DNA of 38,467 bases from Aquiflexum sp. TKW24L (lineage in GTDB: Bacteria; Bacteroidota; Bacteroidia; Cytophagales; Cyclobacteriaceae): positions 1 through 38,467 of the forward strand of contig NZ_JAMFLG010000042.1 in NCBI RefSeq assembly GCF_023502205.1. Direction: 5' to 3'. A program made the position numbers and the translations under genes. How positions within the stretch are numbered: the stretch's first letter is position 1; every line of letters begins with the position of its first letter. Shown here piece by piece: positions 32,946 to 38,467 of the stretch. The notes beneath the pieces were generated by a model. It had not been told where the DNA came from. It saw nothing but the letters and a program-made list of their open reading frames with translations, and ran no database searches.

Positions 32946-34193
32946 ATGGGCAACCCTGATCCTTCCAGTACTTCAAAAACAATTCAAACAAAGCATTTGG
33001 CGCCAAAACAGGTACTGTTTGTTACCTGGGACAGTCCACATGTAAATTATCTCGAGAATCTATTTATTCCAATTTTTCAGGAATTAAAAGAAAGGTTTGG
33101 AATTCAGTTTCATATCGTTCAATTTATGTGGGGTGCTAATGAACTCATTCAGCAAAGGAGAAAAAAATTTTTAGAATTAGGTATTCCATACCAAGCTTTC
33201 CGGACCTCCCAAAAATATCCCCTGACAAGTTTATTGAAAGCCGTTTTTTTTGATACTCTCAGAATCAAAAAATATATCAAGAAGCACGGCATTGAAATCA
33301 TTATGCCAAGAGCGGTGACTTCCTTGGCAATAGTCCATGGATTAGTCAAAAATCCAAACCTCAAACTTATTTTTGATGCTGATGGGTTTCCTCTTGATGA
33401 AAGAGTGGATTTCAGCGGACTTTCACCTTTAAGTTTGCGGTACAGGTATTTTAGGGATATTGAATTTAAGGGGTATCAATTGGCCGATTCCATTATATGT
33501 CGATCAGAGAAGGCAAAACTTATCATTGCAAGCAGGGCTGGGGCAAAATTTAATGACAAGAAAGTTTTTGTCGTTAATAATGGGACATTTAAACCCTCCA
33601 AACTTCAAGCTTTTACCACAGATTCAAATGCTGAAAGGTGTCAGTTTGTCTATCTGGGTTCATCGGGACCTCAATACATGTTAGGCGAGATGCTTCAGAT
33701 TTTTGGAATGGTCAAGGAGGAAATTGGATTTGCCTCCTTTAGGATTTTGACCTTTCAGGTAGATCAGGTAAAGGAATTTATCCAAGAGAAATTTCCAACT
33801 CTTTATTCTGTTGTGGAAGTGAGGACAGTTAGTCCGGATGAGGTTATGGGGGAATTGGAAAATGCGGATTTTGGGATTTCATTTAGGACACCATCATTTT
33901 CTGTTCAGGGAGTCGCTCCTATTAAAATTTCAGAATACCTTAGTGCCGGATTGAATGTGATTTATAATTCTGGAACCGGGGATGTGGAAACGCTATTAGA
34001 GGGCAAAGATTTTGCTTTTTGTATCCATGATTTTAGCCCCACCCATCATCCTGAATTGATCCAATGGGTTAAAATGAAATTGGGTAAAAACCAAAGAAAG
34101 GAAGTGAGGGACTTTGCAGCTTCAAATTTTTCATTGGAAAGAATCAGTCTTACTTATCAAAAAGTAATTCAATATGCAAGTGGAATTAAATAA
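32946..34193 (+). CDS. GT-B glycosyltransferase, GT4-like
   Basis: The 415-residue protein is a divergent GT4-like enzyme. PKQVLFVTWDSPHVNYLENL begins the first Rossmann domain. DADGFPLDERVDFSGL is an unusual acidic region (about 140-155) near the acceptor side. VFVVNNGTF and PIKISEYLSAGLNVIYNSG (Glu330) mark the donor domain; the second Glu of E-x7-E is not in its usual place. It overlaps the HAD gene by 20 bases, an unusually long overlap that implies tight coupling. Specificity unknown, and the fold call is surer than the family call. Confidence 0.85.
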   Translation: MGNPDPSSTSKTIQTKHLAPKQVLFVTWDSPHVNYLENLFIPIFQELKERFGIQFHIVQFMWGANELIQQRRKKFLELGIPYQAFRTSQKYPLTSLLKAVFFDTLRIKKYIKKHGIEIIMPRAVTSLAIVHGLVKNPNLKLIFDADGFPLDERVDFSGLSPLSLRYRYFRDIEFKGYQLADSIICRSEKAKLIIASRAGAKFNDKKVFVVNNGTFKPSKLQAFTTDSNAERCQFVYLGSSGPQYMLGEMLQIFGMVKEEIGFASFRILTFQVDQVKEFIQEKFPTLYSVVEVRTVSPDEVMGELENADFGISFRTPSFSVQGVAPIKISEYLSAGLNVIYNSGTGDVETLLEGKDFAFCIHDFSPTHHPELIQWVKMKLGKNQRKEVRDFAASNFSLERISLTYQKVIQYASGIK

Positions 34194-34851
34194 GGTATAT
34201 GTGTTCGATGTATGTGGTACCTTGTTTCATTCCAATACAACCTATGATTTTTTACTTTTTTATTTTAAAAGAACAAATTCAGTAAAGTTTTTTCTTTGTC
34301 GGTTAGTTCTTTCTACTCCAACAAAAGCAATAGTAGTATTGCTATCTAAATTGGGTTTTAAACCTGACTTGAGAGGCTTTTTGATCTCTCAGCTTAAAGG
34401 TGAAAGTATTGAGCAGCTGGAAAAATATGCGGATCGATTTGTCAAAGAATTTTTAGAAACAAGGAAAGTTGAGTTTACCCACAACTTATTAATGGATGCA
34501 AAAAGAAAAGGTAATCAATTAATTCTGGCAAGTGGGTCCATTGATATTGTAGTAAAAGCTATTTCAAGACACTTGTCTATCAAGGATTTCTTCTCGGCCA
34601 ATTTAAAAGAGGATGGCAAAGGGAAGCTTACAGGACAAATTCATCATGATCCAAAGGGGAAAAAAGAATCAATGATTTTTGAAAATACTTTGATAGATCC
34701 GAGTAGCTTAGTCGTTGTCACGGATAATTTTGATGATATTTCATTGATCGGATTATCGGGACAGGCTTATATAATATCTAAGAGGAAAAGAAAAAAGATG
34801 TGGGAATCATTATTGAAAAATCATCCAAAAAGCCAAATTATTAATGCTTAA
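34174..34851 (+). CDS. HAD-IB family phosphatase-like protein with DxC motif
   Basis: The 225-residue HAD protein has motif I VFDVCGTLFHSNTT, where nucleophile Asp12 is kept but the usual second Asp is Cys14. Motif II LILASGSIDIV (about 109-119) and motif IV VVVTDNFDDISLIG (about 168-181) are intact. The second Asp is the general acid in most HAD phosphatases, so activity may be low, use another residue, or be lost. The protein is cytoplasmic, without membrane helices. It overlaps the GT gene before it by 20 bases and the membrane gene after it by eight. HAD domains of this class are fused to UbiA prenyltransferase domains in some bacteria, which fits the next gene. Confidence 0.85.
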   Translation: MQVELNKVYVFDVCGTLFHSNTTYDFLLFYFKRTNSVKFFLCRLVLSTPTKAIVVLLSKLGFKPDLRGFLISQLKGESIEQLEKYADRFVKEFLETRKVEFTHNLLMDAKRKGNQLILASGSIDIVVKAISRHLSIKDFFSANLKEDGKGKLTGQIHHDPKGKKESMIFENTLIDPSSLVVVTDNFDDISLIGLSGQAYIISKRKRKKMWESLLKNHPKSQIINA

Positions 34852-35653
34852 GTTCATTATTCCCTTTCATTACCTTTATTTCTCAAGGTTAAAGAGGAAA
34901 TCTGAAGCCTTGTCTTTGATATGGATTTATCCATTTTATTTATTTCTGTTTATTTTTGTTTTTTACGGAGTCCAATTTTACCCCAATTTTATTACTTTTC
35001 TACTGATTCTGTTTTCGTGGATGTCGGTTTATGAAATCGGATACATGGAAAATGACGCACTGACCATCAGGCATGAAACAAATCCCAATATCAGGATTCC
35101 TCAAAAGGACATACTCTATATCCAGCACAATTTCTATAAAATCTCGGGGATCCGATATGGAATTTTAGTAATTGTTGTTTGGCTTATATTTCTTTTTAAT
35201 CTGCTCACTCACTTACAGATTTATATTTTTTTGGTGGCTGTGGGTTTGGGAAGAACAGCATTTTATTTTCATAATCTAATCCGCTCAAGGTTAAATATCC
35301 TAACCTATTTTGTTTTGTGTGTTGTCAAATATTTTGTGATCCCTGCCATTTTTTTAGGACGGAATTATGGTTTTGAACCTTATTTGATAGTGTTGTTGTC
35401 TTTTCCAATTATCAGGACGATAGAACATTCAGTAAAAGGAAAATATAAACTTGAAACGTTTAAAAAAAGGTTGGGGTCTCTCGATGGATTCAGAGTTAAA
35501 TACTACGGAGTTTTATTAATTCTGTCTTTGGTGTTGGTATTGAATTATGGTTTTTCCCAATTATTGATTTATTCCATTGGTTATTTTTTTATTTACAGGG
35601 TAGTTATTTTTGTACTGCTTAAATTGGGCAAATACTCAAGAGATTCAGTTTAA
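34844..35653 (+). CDS. Polytopic membrane protein, possibly UbiA-like
   Basis: The 269-residue protein has about seven to nine hydrophobic segments. After the second is YEIGYMENDALTIRHE (63-78). Asn70-Asp71, then polar residues and Glu78, lies where UbiA prenyltransferases carry NDxxDxxxD; the middle Asp is Thr74, so the motif is incomplete. Two basic patches (KGKYKLETFKKR) lie on the cytoplasmic loops. The neighbour is a HAD protein, and HAD-UbiA fusions are known, so a lipid-carrier glycosyl or phosphoribosyl transferase is a reasonable guess. It could also be an unrelated transporter. It is followed nine bases later by the first polymerase-like gene. Confidence 0.6.
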   Translation: MLKFIIPFHYLYFSRLKRKSEALSLIWIYPFYLFLFIFVFYGVQFYPNFITFLLILFSWMSVYEIGYMENDALTIRHETNPNIRIPQKDILYIQHNFYKISGIRYGILVIVVWLIFLFNLLTHLQIYIFLVAVGLGRTAFYFHNLIRSRLNILTYFVLCVVKYFVIPAIFLGRNYGFEPYLIVLLSFPIIRTIEHSVKGKYKLETFKKRLGSLDGFRVKYYGVLLILSLVLVLNYGFSQLLIYSIGYFFIYRVVIFVLLKLGKYSRDSV

Positions 35654-35662
35654 TTTATCTGT

Positions 35663-36883
35663 ATGTTTGACATTCTTGTTGGGACTGTATTCTATATTTT
35701 AAATTTTATCCTTCTTTCTGAATTCTTGAAAGGAAGGACAGATTCTAAAGGATTGAACTTTTCCATATTAATGTTTCACTATCATGTTCTAATTGGTTTT
35801 TATTATGGTTGGTTTGCCCAAGGAACCGACACGACTTTTTATTGGAATTTGGGGGATAGGTATAGGCAATTCAATTTTGAGAGTTGGTTTGATACCTACG
35901 GTACGCACAATAATTTCGTATTCTTTTTGAACTATCCCTTTTCAAAAGTATTGGAATTAAATTACTGGACAGGAACCTTTTTATATGCCAATGTTTCCGC
36001 TTGGGCTTTTGTTTTGTTGTTCTTAGCGGGGCAGGATTTTTTCAAAATTGAGAACCTTAAGATTTCTGGGGTGAAGGTTTGGCCTTTGATTCTTTTGTTG
36101 CCTAGCCTCCATTTTTGGTCTTCCGGGATTGGGAAGGATTCTCTGGTTTTCTTGTTTATGAGTATGCTTTTTTATGGCATGCGTGACTTGAGGAAGTATG
36201 TGGTTTTGGTTGGGGTCAGTGCTGTACTGTTGTATCATGTCAGGCCCCACATGGCGTTTATAGTTTTATTTTCCGCTGCTGTATTGTTGATATTGGACAG
36301 TAAGCTTCATTTGTCCTACAAGCTAATTTTCTTTATGTTCGCTATGGTGGGTTTTGTTTTTATTTTTGATGAGGTATTGAAATTCTTGAAAATAGAAGAG
36401 TTGAGTGCCGAAAGCATTGAAGGAAGGTTTGCTTTCACAAGTGAAAATTTAAGCTACGGGAAGTCATTTGTAGATATGTCAGGTTATCCGTATCCTTTGA
36501 AGGTGCTTACATTCTTATATAGGCCCTTATTTTTTGATGCCCATAATTTTTCAAGTTTATTAAATTCGGTAGAAAACCTGATCTCCCTTTTGCTGACGGT
36601 TGCCGTATTTGCAAGAGTAAATCCCCTCAAAGGGTATCAAAAATCGCCCAATGCAGTTAAAATTATGATTTTGACATTCTTGATTGCCTCTATTTCCTTT
36701 GCGGGGGCCTTGAGTAATTTCGGTATCATGGTGAGGATGAAAAACATGACCTTCATTTATTTTTTGTTTTTTCTGATTTACATCTATGATCAAATGGTAT
36801 TTGAGAGATATCAAACTTTTATAAAAAAGGTTCAGGCAAAAAATAAGGAAAAAGTATTGCTAAGACCAGAACAAGCCAAATAG
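35663..36883 (+). CDS. Polymerase-like polytopic membrane protein (1)
   Basis: The 406-residue protein has about ten to twelve helices. GTDTTFYWNLGDR (54-66), LLPSLHFWSSGIGKDS (145-160) and HVRPHMAF (192-199) face loops, followed late by FLYRPLFFDAHNFSS, VENLISLL and FGIMVRMKNMTF. GxDxxxYW and the HFWSSGIGKD element recur in Bacteroidota polysaccharide loci in a group that resembles Wzy/EpsG-like polymerases. It has the same landmarks as the gene at 36996, at the same residue numbers, so the two are paralogues. A role in joining repeat units or in ligation is likely; direction and mechanism are not shown. A 112-base gap follows. Confidence 0.75.
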   Translation: MFDILVGTVFYILNFILLSEFLKGRTDSKGLNFSILMFHYHVLIGFYYGWFAQGTDTTFYWNLGDRYRQFNFESWFDTYGTHNNFVFFLNYPFSKVLELNYWTGTFLYANVSAWAFVLLFLAGQDFFKIENLKISGVKVWPLILLLPSLHFWSSGIGKDSLVFLFMSMLFYGMRDLRKYVVLVGVSAVLLYHVRPHMAFIVLFSAAVLLILDSKLHLSYKLIFFMFAMVGFVFIFDEVLKFLKIEELSAESIEGRFAFTSENLSYGKSFVDMSGYPYPLKVLTFLYRPLFFDAHNFSSLLNSVENLISLLLTVAVFARVNPLKGYQKSPNAVKIMILTFLIASISFAGALSNFGIMVRMKNMTFIYFLFFLIYIYDQMVFERYQTFIKKVQAKNKEKVLLRPEQAK

Positions 36884-36995
36884 GAAAATTCAAGAGATTT
36901 TAAATCAAATTCTGAAAATTGTAAAGTGAAATTGAGATATCCAACTTCCCTTCTACCAAGGAATAGCTATCAATAAGAATTTTTGATTATAAAAG

Positions 36996-38159
36996 ATGTC
37001 CACTCTTTTTCTTATTCTGACTTTTATTCTAATCACCTTTTCCAATCGGAAAGTTAGTTTAAGCAGAGGCTTGTCCAAGATACAGGCCACAGGACTTCAG
37101 TTCTTGTGGATTTACCATATCCTGTTTTCTGTTGTTTTTTACTTTTACCTGCAAGAAAACGGGGGAGATGCCATCCGTTATTGGAATTTGACCGCCGATA
37201 TTTCCCAAGGTGCTGAGGGTTGGATGGGGTATTGGGGTAGGGGCACTTTTTTTATCCAATGGCTGAATTATATTCCCTCCGAGGTATTTGGATCGGGGTT
37301 TTTGTTTGGCAATGTGCTGTATGGGTTTATTTCCTTTTTGGGGATCAGGGAGATTTATTTGGTGGCGGTGAAGTATTGGCCTGTCACTTCTTCCAAATGG
37401 TTTGAAATGGCTTGGTTGGGGGTGTTCTTTCTTCCCAATCTTCATTTTTGGTCTGCAGGGGTGGGCAAGGAAGCCCTTTTGATATTGGGGTTGGGTTTGG
37501 CAGTGAAAGGGTTGGATAACCTTCCGAAGTTTTGGATTCATCTCATAATCGGAGTGGTACTTTCATTTTGGGTGCGGCCTATTGCTGGATTGGTGTTGGG
37601 CGGGGTGGTTTGGGTTTGTTTCTTGTTGCAGCATGGGATTTCGGTTTCGGTCAAATCCGTAGTCAGTGCAATGGTGCTTGTGGCCGGATTTTTTGCTTTG
37701 GACAGGATCTTTTTAGCAATGCACCTGGAGGAATATAGTTTGGAGGGTCTGAGGCAGTTCAATGCCGGGCAAATGGAGTTTTTGAGGGGATTTGGGGCAG
37801 GGTCGGAGGTTCCGATGGATGACTATGGATGGGGGAATAAGCTATGGACTTTTTATTTCAGGCCTTTCTGGGGGGAAGTTTGGGATATTTGGAGTTTGGC
37901 GGCTGTGGTTGAAAACAGCATAGGTTTCATTTTAATGATTGGATTGGTGTTGGGACTGGTGTATGGCTGGTACAGAAAGATCCCGATAGTTATACCGAGG
38001 GTGTTTTATGCGGGATTGGCGGTGATGGTGTTGATGGGGGTGGTGTATTGCATGACCTTGAATAATCTGGGGATAATGGTGAGGATGAGGAGTACTTATG
38101 TGGTGTTTCTGTATCTGTCAGGGGTATTCGTGATTTCGAAATATGTTAGAAATAGATAG
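36996..38159 (+). CDS. Polymerase-like polytopic membrane protein (2)
   Basis: The 387-residue protein has the same architecture as the one at 35663: GGDAIRYWNL (56-65), LPNLHFWSAGVGKEA (146-160), WVRPIAGL (192-199), then YFRPFW, VVENSIGF and LNNLGIMVRMRS near the end. The landmarks align position for position, but overall identity looks modest, so the duplication is old or the two came from different sources. GC is higher than in its twin, with many runs of G on the coding strand. It is the last gene of the locus seen here; only repeats follow. It may serve a different linkage or act with its twin. Confidence 0.75.
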   Translation: MSTLFLILTFILITFSNRKVSLSRGLSKIQATGLQFLWIYHILFSVVFYFYLQENGGDAIRYWNLTADISQGAEGWMGYWGRGTFFIQWLNYIPSEVFGSGFLFGNVLYGFISFLGIREIYLVAVKYWPVTSSKWFEMAWLGVFFLPNLHFWSAGVGKEALLILGLGLAVKGLDNLPKFWIHLIIGVVLSFWVRPIAGLVLGGVVWVCFLLQHGISVSVKSVVSAMVLVAGFFALDRIFLAMHLEEYSLEGLRQFNAGQMEFLRGFGAGSEVPMDDYGWGNKLWTFYFRPFWGEVWDIWSLAAVVENSIGFILMIGLVLGLVYGWYRKIPIVIPRVFYAGLAVMVLMGVVYCMTLNNLGIMVRMRSTYVVFLYLSGVFVISKYVRNR

Positions 38160-38467
38160 AAATAAAGTTGAAATAGGGTTGATATTGGATATTGGTGGAT
38201 ATTTATTCTGAAATAAGGTAGAAATAAATTCAAATAATTGATATTAGTTGATATTGGATATTGGTGGATATTGATTTTGAGATAAGGTTGTTATAGATAT
38301 TAGTGGATATTGGATATTGATGGATATTGATTTTGAGATAAGGTTGTTATAGATATTAGTGGATATTGGATATTGATGGATATTGATTTTGAGATAAGGT
38401 TGATATAAGGTTGAAATATGGTGGAAATAAAGTTGAAATAGGGTTGAATATATCGCCTCAGGCATGG
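38160..38467. other. Tandem-repeat end of window
   Basis: No gene is seen. The stretch is built from TTGATATTGGATATTGG-type and GTTGAAATAGGGTTG-type motifs, including the 56-bp tandem repeat at 38225-38392. Reverse-strand reading frames in it are repeat products. Confidence 0.65.
38225..38392 (+). repeat. 56-bp tandem repeat, three units
   Basis: Units are 38225-38280, 38281-38336 and 38337-38392. The second and third are identical over 56 bases; the first matches from its fifteenth base on with a few changes. Within each unit GGATATTG recurs. The period is not a multiple of three, so the repeat is not coding in one frame. Confidence 0.85.

Noticed and set aside
38225-38392. CRISPR array
   Set aside because: Units are directly tandem with no unique spacers and the period is 56 bases. 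No cas genes are present.
1-38467. Insertion sequences, tRNA, rRNA or integrase genes
   Set aside because: I looked for transposase and integrase motifs and for tRNA-like cloverleaf sequences beside the locus borders and saw none. Short or degraded copies could be missed by eye.

Overview
The window looks like a chromosomal segment of a Bacteroidota member, most likely Cytophagales and probably near Cyclobacteriaceae. This is inferred from protein style and is not a computed placement. The evidence is moderate to low GC, a Cys-anchored lipoprotein with a choice-of-anchor L domain, a LytTR response regulator, few Shine-Dalgarno sites, and gene-poor gaps full of short iterated repeats of the kind common in that group.

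Left part (1-7006). A minus-strand DUF4382-like protein that lacks a signal peptide is followed by about 1 kb of non-coding sequence. Next come a minus-strand surface lipoprotein with its own terminator, an orphan LytTR response regulator, a 1.4 kb repeat-rich gap and a minus-strand membrane acyltransferase. The last codons of the acyltransferase are made from one of the dispersed repeats.

Junction (7007-8321). This holds more repeats and a small two-gene operon whose third gene opens like a VapC PIN toxin but stops after 11 codons. A broken N-terminal piece of a polytopic glycosyltransferase follows. It reads as a decayed boundary next to the glycan locus.

Glycan locus (8322-38159, nearly all plus strand). 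It contains GDP-L-fucose synthesis (fcl, gmd), four FkbM methyltransferases and two other methyltransferases. Eleven glycosyltransferase candidates are present: six GT2, three GT-B/GT4-like and two fucosyltransferase-like. There is an ABC glycan exporter (wzm, wzt with a C-terminal glycan-binding domain). A compact block at 20615-25481 encodes a 3,4-ketoisomerase, a FemAB/GNAT protein, a methyltransferase, a beta-helix acyltransferase, a glycosidase-like propeller and a PLP aminotransferase. The block suggests an acylated 3-amino-3,6-dideoxyhexose. No rmlA or rmlB is in view, so its dTDP-sugar precursor would have to come from elsewhere.

The distal end (34174-38159) holds a HAD-IB protein overlapping a UbiA-like membrane protein, then two tandem paralogous polymerase-like membrane proteins. 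Together the genes would make, methylate and export a fucosylated, amino-sugar-containing surface polysaccharide. An ABC exporter and two Wzy-like proteins in one locus is unusual. The window ends in a 56-bp tandem repeat.
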